Assembly (NCBI GenBank): GCA_012845835.1
Contig: JABAKD010000006.1
Coordinates: 5,510,318 to 5,574,317, forward strand
Source of the DNA: Undaria pinnatifida
Taxonomy: Eukaryota > Sar > Phaeophyceae > Laminariales > Alariaceae
Length of the DNA stretch: 64,000 nt
Direction: 5' to 3'
Below are positions 54,863 to 64,000 of the stretch, piece after piece. The notes beneath the pieces are model-generated. The model was given only the letters and a program-made list of their open reading frames with translations, searched no databases and was not told the DNA's origin. The first letter of the stretch is position 1, and the number at the start of each line of letters is the position of its first letter. Both the position numbers and the translations under genes were made by a program.

Positions 54863-55971
54863 GGCCACAGCAAGCAGTAGTTCTAACATACCGAGACAAA
54901 GGAAGGAGGGTGATGGCCTCACCGCGGCAGCGATGGCTGGTGGGAGGTGAGAGCATGGCAGAGAGGTACGGACAAGCCCACGTACAGCATGGTATGGCCC
55001 CGCTTGCAGCGCGGTTGGTTGGTTGTCGGTGCGAAATGCGGGCAGCTGTTGTTTCCTTTTTTTTTGACAATGCAGGAACTCAAAAATTATGCCGCATTTC
55101 TTGTGACATCGGCAACATCGCAGGAGAGCTGTTCTATGTGCTGTGTGACTCTGATGGCGAGAGACACGAGACTGCTGTATATTGCCCCTGTGGTCATAGG
55201 TCTATGCATTCAAGGCATGTCTTTTAGACTCGCCTCCTCAGGGCTCTGTCCATGCCGACTGACTGAAGTGAGTGGACCCATGGCAACGCACACGAAATGT
55301 TGGCGGTTTGTTTACAGATCGCATGACCTCGCGACGATTATTAAACGCACAAGTAATTAAACCGAGATTTTTACAGTAAAACTGCTGCCTTCTTCACGTC
55401 TACACCCAGCACAACCAGTGTCCATGCCAATGCCTAATCTTATTCAGAAGAGACGAGCTCTGCGGTCACAAACTACGAGGAAGAGATACACATTGCAAAT
55501 ACGGCAAGGCGATTGGGCCATCCAATGCCAACCGCAATTATTAATAGCAGGTGGGCAGCTGTACGTATAGACCATGGACTCATTCTAGTCTATACTCGGA
55601 AACCAATCTTACCAGCAGTGGCGCTGTGCATACTCAAAACCAGTCCCGACCAGCAGTGGCGGAGATATACATGTGCTCCCCCTGGTTCTCCACATTAGAC
55701 GATTAGTAGTTCTCCGCCAGTCTACATCAAGGACAACAAGTGTCCGTGCTGATGCCTCACATCTATCTGGTAGATATTGCAGGCGTGCCCTGTGGAGTAT
55801 TAATAGTAGCAGGTGAATCTTGTCCCAACTAATATCAATGCTGCTGGTTCGAATCCTCCCGAGTGCATAGTCGTGTTCGTAGGGACTTTTTCTTGCGTGC
55901 CAGGTATTTTTTTTGTTTGATGATGATTAGTCTATACTTGTAGCGGGAGGCGCTATAATGAGCGTGAGCTA
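54863..55971. other. No firm gene; dispersed repeat copies
   Basis: CAACCAGTGTCCATGCCAAT at 55,400 and AACAAGTGTCCGTGCTGATG at 55,740 are copies of the 48.6-kb repeat. An open frame at 54,947-55,360 lacks an ATG at its start and has no recognised motif. Confidence 0.4.
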
Positions 55972-56052
55972 TTTAACCCCTTTACAACTGGAAACCCGTT
56001 TTGGGGACAAAATTACTTGGATTTAGTGCAGGGAGGGGTTCGGGGGCTCTAA
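55972..56052 (+). repeat. M4 unit, single copy
   Basis: TTTAACCCCTTTACAACTGG to GGGTTCGGGGGCTCTAATGG. Confidence 0.7.
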
Positions 56053-56174
56053 TGGCGAAAATCGACGAGCGTAAGAAGCTGAAAAGCGGGATTGCTGAAC
56101 CCTACCAGGTACCAGGTATGCGCGATAAAAAAGGAGGCATGTACCCGGGAGGGGCTGGATATACCCCTGTGACT

Positions 56175-56265
56175 ACGTTTTTTTTTTTTTTTCTTTTATC
56201 CTCCGGCGGATGGGGAAAAATAAAGCTTTACTCGTAGCTCACCACACTTCCACGTATTGTGACTA
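56175..56265. repeat. Poly-T with TCCTCCGGCGGATGGGG
   Basis: A T run and then the same ~40 bp (CGGCGGATGGGGAAAAATAAAGCTT) as after the poly-T at 63.2 kb. On the minus strand this looks like a 3' end followed by poly-A, as a retroposed sequence would. Confidence 0.6.
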
Positions 56266-56399
56266 CCTGTGACTACGGCTTGACCAAAAGGTCGCTGAGG
56301 GTTAAACCTATTACAAGTTCACCTGGAAAGTAAAAGTTGATACGTATGTATTTGAATTTTTATAATAGAAAATTCTTCAACGTCGTTGAGTGTCTGATG

Positions 56400-56910
56400 T
56401 GTAGATGGTTGTAATGTTGATCGTGAACGACCGACCCCCCCTCTCTGTCCGCTGTCACGTGAGGATGTTCCCGACGAGCAATAGCATCGGCAGTGTCGCT
56501 GCTGCTATTATCTTTATTGCGGGCATTCGCGGGGGATGGGAGTATTGGTGCTGCCACCATAGGGCAAACTATCAAAAGAAGGATGGAGCTAGATGATCTA
56601 GATCGTGGTCTGCCTGATGTACAACACGGTTGTAACGATGATCGTTTCCGATTCCCCTCTTCTTGTGTGCTCTGTCAGAACGCTTCCTGCGACCGATGAC
56701 ACCCGCCGTGTTGCGTGTTGCTGCTGCTGTTGTTGATGCCAGCGTTCGCGGGGGGTACGAACGCTGCGTCCACCGGTTGATACCTGATACATGTGACCTG
56801 TCGGCTCTTGGCTCAGCATGTCATAACGGCAGCCACAGGACCTAGCTAGGTGATCTACATGTAGATCGTGATCTGTCTCGATGCGTGACCAACGGTAATA
56901 CTCGTGTATC
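56400..56910 (+). pseudogene. Two decayed tandem copies of the signal-peptide segment
   Basis: Copy 1 (56,400-56,600): after a stop it reads AIASAVSLLLLSLLRAFAGD. Copy 2 (56,620-56,800): LLLLLLLMPAFAGGTNAAST and then a stop. Both align with [20 protein letters not shown] of the intact ORF that follows, and the surrounding GATCGTGATCTG-type upstream sequence is repeated too (~230-bp period). Confidence 0.6.
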
Positions 56911-57321
56911 ATGCGCGGCCGATTCCTCTCTATGCTCTTGTCAGGATGCTCTCTGCGGGCAATATCGTCGACCGTGTTGCTGCTGTTGCTATTATCGCTG
57001 CCGGCCTTCGCGGGGGATGCCAATGCGAGTACTGCTGCTGCCGGCGAAGAGGAACCGGATGCTGTAAATAGCGCGAGCATAACGCCGAGGGTCGGCGGTG
57101 CTCTTTTAGGCAGCAATGCCACCACTGCTGCTGCTGCTGCTGAAGGAGGTGTCGTTGCAGCTCCGGAACCAACGGTGACAGTGGGTAACAACCCTAAAGC
57201 AGTGGACAACGACACTGACGCAGCGAAAAAGGACGCCGAAGCACCGGGCGACAGCCCTAAAAAACTGGATAAGAAGCCCCCTTCGTTTTCTTTGCCTCGG
57301 AGCTGGTATTCTGCGTGGTGA
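56911..57321 (+). CDS. Small secreted or membrane-anchored hypothetical protein
   Basis: ATG to TGA, 136 codons. An N-terminal basic start, a hydrophobic core [19 protein letters not shown] with an AFA-G-type cleavage site near residue 35, then an Ala/Asp/Pro-rich stretch ending KKPPSFSLPRSWYSAW. The mature part is low in motifs, so the function is unknown; a secreted or wall-directed peptide is an inference. Third and only open member of a tandem triplication. A longer minus-strand frame overlaps but has no ATG start. It may splice to further exons. Confidence 0.45.
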   Translation: MRGRFLSMLLSGCSLRAISSTVLLLLLLSLPAFAGDANASTAAAGEEEPDAVNSASITPRVGGALLGSNATTAAAAAEGGVVAAPEPTVTVGNNPKAVDNDTDAAKKDAEAPGDSPKKLDKKPPSFSLPRSWYSAW

Positions 57322-57334
57322 GATATACTGAGCC

Positions 57335-57760
57335 ATGAACTCGTTTGTGCTGGGCTGGCCGGCGTCGCTCACCTGGTTTCAAGGGCGGTGGCTAACTGTT
57401 TTCGCTATAGTTGTTTCTAGAGTGTTGTCCGCATTCTCAACTAGTGCCCCCTCCCGGGATTTCGAAGGCAACCACATCCCGGAGAGCAACCTTGTATACG
57501 CTATTAATAAGGATCACTCTAACCGAAGCCAGCCTTGTCGGAAAAACTTCGAATTTTTCGACAAAAAAATAAGCTTGGTATCCAAACAAACGCGCTTGGC
57601 CCACACCCAGCAGCATTTATTTATTGCTTTTGCATTACAGTGGGGGTTGCGGTTTAAGATAACGGTGTGCCATACCGACGAAAATTATCTTAAACACGTA
57701 GCTCTCCTAAATCGGTTTAAGATATGTTTTATCTTGAAGCGAGATTTTGGGTTAAAATAA
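57335..57760 (+). CDS. Hypothetical ORF overlapping an M7 element
   Basis: ATG, 141 codons, beginning MNSFVLGWPASLTWFQGRWL with a hydrophobic stretch. The last third overlaps M7 repeat sequence (57,638-57,745), so the stop and C-terminus are repeat-derived. Unrecognised; possibly chance. Confidence 0.2.
   Translation: MNSFVLGWPASLTWFQGRWLTVFAIVVSRVLSAFSTSAPSRDFEGNHIPESNLVYAINKDHSNRSQPCRKNFEFFDKKISLVSKQTRLAHTQQHLFIAFALQWGLRFKITVCHTDENYLKHVALLNRFKICFILKRDFGLK
57638..57745 (+). mobile_element. M7 short repeat
   Basis: GGGGGTTGCGGTTTAAGATA start and CGGTTTAAGATATG end. The inverted relative is at 58,499-58,616. Confidence 0.5.
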
Positions 57761-58498
57761 ACTCATCTATAACAGAACATATGGGTTTTAGAGAGCCCGG
57801 GCCTGGGGTCAAGAGCGCTTAAAGGGCAGGATGTTGCCGTTGTGCCTATTCGAAGTGTTGAAAGCGCATTTCGTATTGTTTACGCAATATTTACCGTGCG
57901 TTGGAGGGCCGACACGCAGCACGATCCTTCCTTGTTGCGTACTCGCGGAGTATATTAAAACAAAAGTAAATATCAAGAAGAAACACCTGCGTGAGATGAG
58001 CTCACCAGGCTACGTAGAGTATATTGCTCTTTGGCAGGTTTATTCCAACATCATCTATACCCTGTAAGCAGCCAACATAACACAGAGAGAGGTGAAGCAG
58101 CATGGGCATCACTCACGGTACTACTGTACGTATTATTGTATCTCGGACGCAAAAAACAAGAAGCAGAAAACAACAAAAAACACAAGCTACAGCAGCACGT
58201 TGCATCTCGTTGTCGCCACGCGGGTCCGCCAAACCGCAGATGCCATGAAGGTAAGACTTGACAGACACGGCATCTGTGAGTCGTAAAGTTCGGAGGGCCC
58301 GGCGTGTGGTCCGGAACCACAGCGCACTTCGAACCCGCGGCGCAGGGCATCAGGCATCGATTCGTAACACTACAGCCAGTAAAGCTGTGAGCTGTGTGTC
58401 TACCTTGTTCTGCTGTATGCCTACATGCCTACGGGTGGTAGTTACTCAGGGTTTCTAGGCTACAGCACTACACGGGCAGGCGGGGTTGGGGGTATGTT
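57761..58498. other. No gene seen
   Basis: Short frames only. No splice-supported exon or repeat recognised. Confidence 0.35.
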
Positions 58499-58616
58499 CG
58501 GTTTAAGATAATCGATGTTCGGTTTAAGATAAGGTGTGCCAAGCCATTTTTGACTCTCTTAAACACGTGATTCTCTTAAACTAGGCTATCTTAAACCGCA
58601 ACCCCCACTGTATTAG
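58499..58616 (-). mobile_element. M7 short repeat, inverted copy
   Basis: CGGTTTAAGATAATCGATG to TATCTTAAACCGCAACCCCC. Contains several TTTAAGA/TCTTAAA pairs and could fold. Confidence 0.55.
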
Positions 58617-58673
58617 CTGAGCCGCCTTACTAGGCCATGTGAAACCATATATGACCTGGTCTTGGAGGGTACT

Positions 58674-59426
58674 TGTTAAGGAATTAGTGAGGTATTAGTC
58701 CGTTTGACCACTTGCAAAAGGTTAACCAATAGCTTACCCAAACTAAGCCTTATAACACTGTTGTAAGGCTTAGTTTGGGTAAGCTACGATTGGTTAACCA
58801 GTTGCAAGTGGTCAAACGGACTAATACCCCACTAATACCTTAACAAATGGCGTCGTCGACAGACCATGGGTTTTTGGGTCGTGGGTTCGATCCCCACATC
58901 CACCATAATAAACTTTTTCAGATTTCCCCATGGCGAACTTGAAAAATACTCTTCCTGGTACCCCAGGGAATGAAACGGCTTGGATATATTGACAGGTCCG
59001 CCCGTATATCCGGCCGACCTGCTATCCCGCCGTTTCAGGGGGGGAGAGTGTTGTAAGGCTTAGTTTGGGTAAGCTACGATTGGTTAACCAGTTGCAAGTG
59101 GTCAAACGGACTAATACCCCACTAATTCCTTAACAACACTCTCCCCCCCTGAAACGGCGGGATAGCAGGTCGGCCGGATATACGGCGGACCTCTGTCAGT
59201 ATCCAAGCCGTCTCATTTCCTGGGGTACCGGGGATAGTATTTTTCAAGTTCGACATGGGGAAAATCTGAAAATTTTATTATTGTGGATGGTGGGGATCGA
59301 ACCCACGACCCAAAAACCCATGGTCTTGCCGACGACGCCATTTGTTAAGGAATTAGTGAGGTATTAGTCCGTTTGACCACTTGCAAAAGGTTAACCAATA
59401 GCTTACCCAAACTAAGCCTTATAACA
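58674..59426 (-). mobile_element. TRIM copy C, interrupted by TRIM copy D
   Basis: Terminal repeats 58,674-58,757 and 59,343-59,426, with interior 59,140-59,342. TACT flanks both outer ends (58,670-58,673 and 59,427-59,430), a perfect 4-bp target duplication for an element bounded TG..CA. Confidence 0.9.
58759..59135 (+). mobile_element. TRIM copy D, nested in copy C, intact
   Basis: 377 bp: terminal repeats 58,759-58,845 and 59,049-59,135. After the 5' repeat comes AATGGCGTCGTCGACAGACC; the T-arm-like GTGGGTTCGATCCCCAC lies at 58,881-58,897; the polypurine GGGGGGGAGAG directly precedes the 3' repeat. Left flank ACAC and right flank ACAC make a 4-bp duplication of copy C sequence (ATAACACTCTCC in uninterrupted copies). 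Confidence 0.9.
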
Positions 59427-59586
59427 TACTACTATGAAAAAATGTAGATTAGACTATACTTTTTGTGTACGGCCTGTTGTTCCAGTGTTTTGAGAAGGCA
59501 TTTTCGATAAAACACCGACCCAGGCCACCGAAGGGGGTAACGTTTGGATTTTGCAGTGGCTCGGGGCCACCCCCTGTTCCTTTGCG

Positions 59587-59687
59587 GTCTTAACCCCGTT
59601 AGAGCCACCCCCAAATCCCGCCCTATCTATACAAACTTCAAGTTAAATTGTCCCCCAAAAGGGTTTCCAGTAGTGAAGGCGTCAAGC
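59587..59687 (-). repeat. M4 unit, single reverse copy
   Basis: TTAACCCCGTTAGAGCCACC to GTTTCCAGTAGTGAAGGCGT. Confidence 0.7.
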
Positions 59688-59698
59688 TTTCGCGCTGG

Positions 59699-60071
59699 TG
59701 TTATAAGGCTTAGTTTGGGTAAGCTATTGGTTAACCAGTTGCAAGTGGTCAAACGGACTAATACCCCACTAATGTCCTTAACAAATGGCGTCGTCGACAG
59801 ACCATGGGTTTTTGGGTCGTGGGTTCGATCCCCACATCCACCATAATAAACTTTTTCAGATTTCCCCATGGCGAACTTGAAAAATACTCTTCCTGGTATC
59901 CCCAGGGAATGAAACGGCTTGGATAATTGACAGGTCCGCCCGTATATCCGGCCGACCTGCAATCCCGCCGTTTCAGGGGGGGAGAGTGTTATAAGGCTTA
60001 GTTTGGGTAAGCTATTGGTTAACCAGTTGCAAGTGGTCAAACGGACTAATACCCCACTAAATTCCTTAACA
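59699..60071 (+). mobile_element. TRIM copy E, intact with 4-bp target duplication
   Basis: 373 bp: 85-bp terminal repeats 59,699-59,783 and 59,987-60,071, almost identical (TGTTATAAGG ... CCTTAACA). CTGG on both sides (59,695-59,698 and 60,072-60,075). Interior as in copy D. No coding capacity; needs proteins in trans. Confidence 0.92.
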
Positions 60072-60184
60072 CTGGTTCATTTTTTTTTGGCCCTTTTTTT
60101 GCGATATGAATCCACACTTACTTGATTGAATGGTAAGAAACTCTTGCGCCTAAAAAGCCATGCAAACAAAACAAACTCGTTTTT

Positions 60185-60265
60185 GTCCGTGAGATACGTA
60201 CACGGTCACTCGTGCGAGTGACTCAAGTCCGGCAGTGAAAACGGGGTATGATACTATACCGTACG
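60185..60265. mobile_element. M2 fragment
   Basis: GGTCACTCGTGCGAGTGACT then TATACCGTACGTAGCC. Confidence 0.5.
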
Positions 60266-61141
60266 TAGCCATGGTCCGTCATAAAAACCTGCCCTTAACC
60301 CTAACCTTACCCTCCCACCCTAATCCTCCAACCCCAACTCCGACCCCGGGTCGACCTGTGAGGAAGCTTTCCGGAAAAAAATCCGGCACAACAAATATTT
60401 TCGGAACAAAATGTCGACCTCGTGCTTCATATGTCGTGTTTTTTTGGACGTTTCTATGCTTGCTTACAAACCTACCATAATATTAATAACATGGAAACGT
60501 TTTCAGCGATTATTTTTGGTGATTATTTTTCTAGTTTTGAGGCTCCAGAAATAACTACATGAGAAATAAGGGGCGTCCATTATGGCTTCTGATTTTTGGA
60601 GAGCGGTTTTATTTTGATTTTGGAGGTCTTGTTTTCCCGTTTGCCTTATTTTTGAAAATCTTGCACGTACGCTGTCGCCGGCGGCGTTAGGTCACCACCG
60701 CCTTTGCTGCTGTCTACTGCTGTGCTGCTGCTGTGCTGCTGGTGTGGTGCTGGTGGTTTTGATGGTGGTGGTGGAGCTGCTGTGTCGCGTTTGTTTGAGG
60801 ACGAAGCTCTGTCTCGCACACAGCAAGCGCGGTATGCTGTATTAGGCGTGTTTGCGATTCTTTGCTGTGTGGGTGTTGGGTGACGTATACAGCAGACAGG
60901 TATCATACCAGGTACAGAATAAATAGGCAGTGTGACATGTGATATTTGGTACGAGGTAGTATCCAAAAGTAAAATAATTCCAGTTCCGAGACGATGGAAA
61001 AGGTGTTATTTCTGGGCTCAGAAATCACCAAATCCGCTGATTCATGGCCTCGACTTTTTCTGGTCCCACAGTTGATGTTTTTTTTTATCGTCGTAAAGCC
61101 CCATTAAAGAGAAAAATTATCGCTTAAATTATTTCCCATAG
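60266..61141. other. No gene seen
   Basis: A telomere-like CCCTTAACCCTAACC word near 60,293 and a CTG/CAG-rich patch at 60.70-60.78 kb. No exon supported. Confidence 0.4.
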
Positions 61142-61143
61142 TA

Positions 61144-62133
61144 CAGTCGACCCCGCTTTAAAGACGCACATGGTTTTTTTTTTCAGGGCGTCTTTAACCC
61201 GGGGAATCGTCTTTAACTTTCCGGGGACAAAAACTCCCCTTCCCCGGGGTCAACGGAGACGTAACCTACGTCAAACGACGCGCCATTTCAGCAGGAATAC
61301 TGGCATGACAGGCAAACGCCGAAAAAGAATCACCACGCCGTTGTAGGTATGTAGAATTTAAGTTTTCGCGGACATCACCTCCACCCGCGCCAACCTGAGA
61401 AACTACAACCTTGGCGCTGCACATAGACTACTTGCGTGTGTGGACTGCGCGTGCTTTGCGTTCGTATTTACAAACAAGGGAACCTGTATTCGAGTACATT
61501 TAGTCTCTCGTTGGCCCACTTGAAAATCACTCCGCTGAAGCCTACGCTTGATGTAGTCACCACATTTGAAAAATATGCGTACTGCCGTTTCAACGTCACG
61601 TACCAACCAGAGAGCCACCTGCGCCCGAAACCACACAGCTCGAGTACAGGGGAAAAATAACACCATGAAGCACGAAACACGCACAACGCTGAAACAAAGA
61701 GAGCTCACTCCACTGCAGTTTTAAAAACCGAATCCACACAGAGCATGAAACATGTTTGCCGAGCGAATCAAAATCACAGATCGCACCAGCGACCTTAGCC
61801 CAAAGAACGGCATTCCCAAACTACGACTTCCATGCATCACGAAGGGTGGACTGCACCTCACCCCTCCCCTTCGCTCTACGCTTGACTTGAGTTTCATGTG
61901 TAAACGAATGAACGGTTCTCGAAAGAAGGAATAGCGATTCGCTGTATTCGCCGTTTCCCCCTTTCGCGTACAAGTAGGAACGAACTTCCTCAAGACGAGA
62001 GCGGACTTCGGCTTCTGAAAGGGAGGTTGTGACTAACCCTAACCCTAACCCTAACCCTATGGTTCTGTAAAAAATGTCGTCTTTATAGCGGGGAGTTGAC
62101 TTAAGCCGAGCGTCTTTAAAGCGGGGACGACTG
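61144..62133. mobile_element. pogo/Tigger-like element, non-autonomous
   Basis: Inverted ends CAGTCGACCCCGCTTTAA (left) and TTTAAAGCGGGGACGACTG (right), flanked by TA on both sides, as Tc1/mariner-pogo elements are. Subterminal copies of GCGTCTTTAA occur near both ends. 990 bp with no recognisable transposase; open frames are short. Confidence 0.75.
62033..62060. repeat. Telomere-like (CCCTAA)4 inside the pogo-like element
   Basis: ACTAACCCTAACCCTAACCC. Confidence 0.85.
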
Positions 62134-62319
62134 TAGTAGGTCTTTAAATATGCCACTCGGACACTTATTGTTTTATTTTACGGGCTCTTCATATACTTCC
62201 GCCGTGTGGCGATGAGTCTTTTGGAAACGCGTTTCTGTCATCTTCATTACCGAACATAGGCCGCATGCGCGGGTGGCTCTGTACCTCGATCAGACACTAA
62301 ACTTGTAATTGTTGGCCAG
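62134..62319. other. No gene seen
   Basis: Short spacer between elements. Confidence 0.4.
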
Positions 62320-62585
62320 GCCACCCAGGCTACCTACGGTCGGGGACAATTTTTTGGGGCCTGTTTTTGCCGTGGCTCGGCGTCACTCGCGCGAGTGACC
62401 CACCCCCCTGTTCCTAGGCGGTCTTACGCTTTCGTGTCGTTTTCATTAAGGGATTTAAATGCGCTATGGAGTGTTTAGCTACCCTGCGCCAAGAAAATCT
62501 CTTGAAAAAACTTTTTTGTCAGTGAGGTAGCGAGCCAGTCATGGACGCGAGTGGTCAAAGCCCAGTAGTGAAAAAGGGGGTATAT
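62320..62585. mobile_element. M2 element
   Basis: AGGCTACCTACGGTCGGGGA, GTCACTCGCGCGAGTGACCC, CTACCCTGCGCCAAG; the right end is degraded. Confidence 0.55.
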
Positions 62586-62930
62586 CATAGCCATCATAAC
62601 ATCGTCATAACATCGTCATAAGTCATCATAGCATCATCATAACACCACCATAACATCATCATAATATCCTCATATCGTCATCATAACATCATCATAGCAC
62701 CATCATAACATCATCGTAACCTCACCGTAACATCATCATAACATCATCATAGCAGCATCATAACATCATCATAACATCATTATAACATTATTGTAGCATC
62801 ATTTATAGCATCATCATCACATTCATAACGTCATCATAACATCATCATAGCACCATCATAACATCATCGTAACCTCACCGTAACATCATCATAACATCAT
62901 CGTAACATCACCGTAACATCCCCCCTGCTA
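62586..62930. repeat. CATCATAA(CA) minisatellite
   Basis: About 345 bp of CATCATCATAACATCATCAT with CACC and CGTAAC variants. An inner ~80-bp block (ATAGCACCATCATAACATCA ... CTCACCGTAAC) is repeated. Confidence 0.85.
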
Positions 62931-63154
62931 TTGACAATACCGCAGCCTTGGTAGCGGAAGCGCAACGAAAACGTTCTTGGCGGCGGTGCAGATCGCGGAT
63001 GTATCCGAAAGGAGCGAAATAAAACGCTCAATATTTCCTAGAATGAGGGTATTACATCCTTGATAATCGATAGCGCGAACCCTAAACATGACCCCCCCCT
63101 ACCGTACGTAGCTATTTCGATTTTTTACACTCCTTCCGAAAATGTTCCGTGCAG

Positions 63155-63198
63155 GGTCATTCCACGATAGATTTGGACGTTTTGGGCCAAACGTTTCC

Positions 63199-63241
<43 letters not shown>

Positions 63242-63520
63242 CCATCCTCCGGCGGATGGGGAACAATAAAGCTTAAGCTCACCATTCTTCCACGTAATTT
63301 CATACACGATGATGTTATGGTTGATATCCTCAGTCGTGGAACTATCGGTTGGTGGGACGGATTAACGAGTATAATAGTTGTTTACGGACTAGTGAATAGC
63401 AACGTTGGTCAGGATGGGGGAACGTGAATGCCTTCGAAGTCATGTTTCGGGTGAGGTATTGATGTTGATTTGCCTCGTGTTAGGAGCCCAGAAGCTTCTG
63501 CTGCATCCCTAACGTCGGAC
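63155..63520. mobile_element. M3 element with a 44-nt poly-T
   Basis: GTCATTCCACGATAGATTTG and TTTTGGGCCAAACGTTTCCG at the left; ATGCCTTCGAAGTCATGTTT and CTTCTGCTGCATCCCTAACG toward the right. The poly-T (63,199-63,242) and following CCTCCGGCGGATGGGG match 56.2 kb, so a retroposed tail may be inserted here. Confidence 0.55.
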
Positions 63521-63580
63521 GAGTCCGCCTACTTCCTTCTAAAGCACAACTTTTAAAAACACGTACTACTGTACTGTGCT

Positions 63581-63801
63581 ATGTTTTTCGCCCAACTTTC
63601 GTGTGACATGTGTTTATGTACCAGGGGGACGCTTCTCCAATGTCAGATGGACTCGGTATTTTCGTTGGCAGGGCAACGTACTTCCTTGCAGGCGGCGGGG
63701 TCGGGGTCGGCCGATGACGGTTCTCCATCTCGTCGTGCTCTGGTAGATGACGGAATGGGGTTCAAGATCCACTTGATAGGGGACAGCACGGTCAGAGTAA
63801 G
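63581..63801 (+). CDS. GDST exon of a second SGNH/PC-esterase-like gene (partial)
   Basis: Plus-strand reading QMDSVFSLAGQRTSLQAAGS ... [19 protein letters not shown] then donor AGA/GTAAGA. It aligns with exon 1 of the 8.7-26.2-kb gene ([29 protein letters not shown]). The phase-0 donor after the Arg is conserved. An ATG at 63,581 is in frame, but the homologous exon starts at an acceptor, so the true start is unclear. Later exons fall outside the window. Confidence 0.55.
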
Positions 63802-63805
63802 ATAT

Positions 63806-64000
63806 AAACATACCGAGGGTGTGTTTTGGTAGGGTTTACGTACCTTCGAACTTATCCCCGGGTACCAGATCCGGTTGTTTTAGTCATACTCGGGTACATA
63901 TCCGAGAACTCCCAGCGTATGCCTGGTATACCTTAGTGGGTCCACACCCTCGAGACATAAGCAAGGCCACGTTGGACAGAGCATTGTTTCCCTTGATATA
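63806..64000. other. Presumed intron, nothing recognised
   Basis: Downstream of the GDST exon donor; no repeat or exon seen before the window ends. Confidence 0.35.

Noticed and set aside
56598-57215. 205-codon minus-strand frame over the signal-peptide ORF
   Set aside because: Starts at GTG, not ATG. The plus strand has a true ATG, a classical signal peptide and a sensible stop.
58846-58920. tRNA gene in the TRIM interior
   Set aside because: Only the T-arm and a CCA-like end are present. No pairing 5' acceptor strand, D-arm or normal anticodon arm can be folded.
62586-62930. CRISPR-like array
   Set aside because: Short, variable CAT/TAA units without spacers; eukaryotic context.

Overview
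This is eukaryotic nuclear DNA that is dense in mobile elements. The closest match I can suggest is a brown alga (Ectocarpus-like stramenopile). That placement is inference. It rests on split genes with GT..AG introns, DIRS-type tyrosine-recombinase retroelements beside a Ty3/chromodomain retroelement and LINE fragments, TTAGGG-type short repeats, an ankyrin-repeat exon, and my recollection of similar element families. There are no operons, ribosome binding sites, rRNA genes, CRISPR arrays or complete tRNA genes. Family labels M1-M7 are local names for short inverted-repeat elements.

The best gene is a split one on the minus strand, 26,237 to 8,663. Seven exons can be joined with mutually compatible intron phases (2/0/1/2/0/1/2). 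Together they read as one SGNH/GDSL-fold, PC-esterase-like hydrolase: GDST in exon 1, an FGCGLH block in exon 3, DGRH across the exon 6/7 junction, then a hydrophobic C-terminal segment. The introns hold LINE pieces, M1-M5 elements, microsatellites and minisatellites. Several exons also have decayed extra copies nearby. A paralogous GDST exon lies at 63.6 kb on the plus strand, cut off by the window end.

Layout: 1-279 is the last exon of an ankyrin gene. 0.3-8.6 kb is repeats. 8.66-26.24 kb is the SGNH gene. 26.4-27.5 kb is two M1 elements, one with a roughly 0.5 kb trinucleotide run. 27.7-28.4 kb holds one or two exons of another minus-strand gene. 29.5-35.3 kb holds a miniature LTR element (TRIM) and weak gene candidates. 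35.6-39.5 kb is a CCATGG-rich satellite interrupted by a TRIM that itself carries an M2 insertion. 40.9-44.5 kb is a decayed DIRS-like element. 44.8-46.1 kb is retroelement debris. 46.17-53.47 kb is bounded by 350-bp inverted repeats and encloses a decayed Ty3/chromodomain polyprotein and a gag-like plus-strand ORF. 56.4-57.3 kb is a small secreted-protein ORF preceded by two decayed copies of its signal-peptide segment. 58.67-60.07 kb holds nested and intact TRIMs with 4-bp target duplications. 61.14-62.13 kb is a pogo-like TA-flanked element. 62.3-63.5 kb is repeats.

No RNA-seq or database search was possible. Exon joins are deduced from splice consensus, phase and protein sense.
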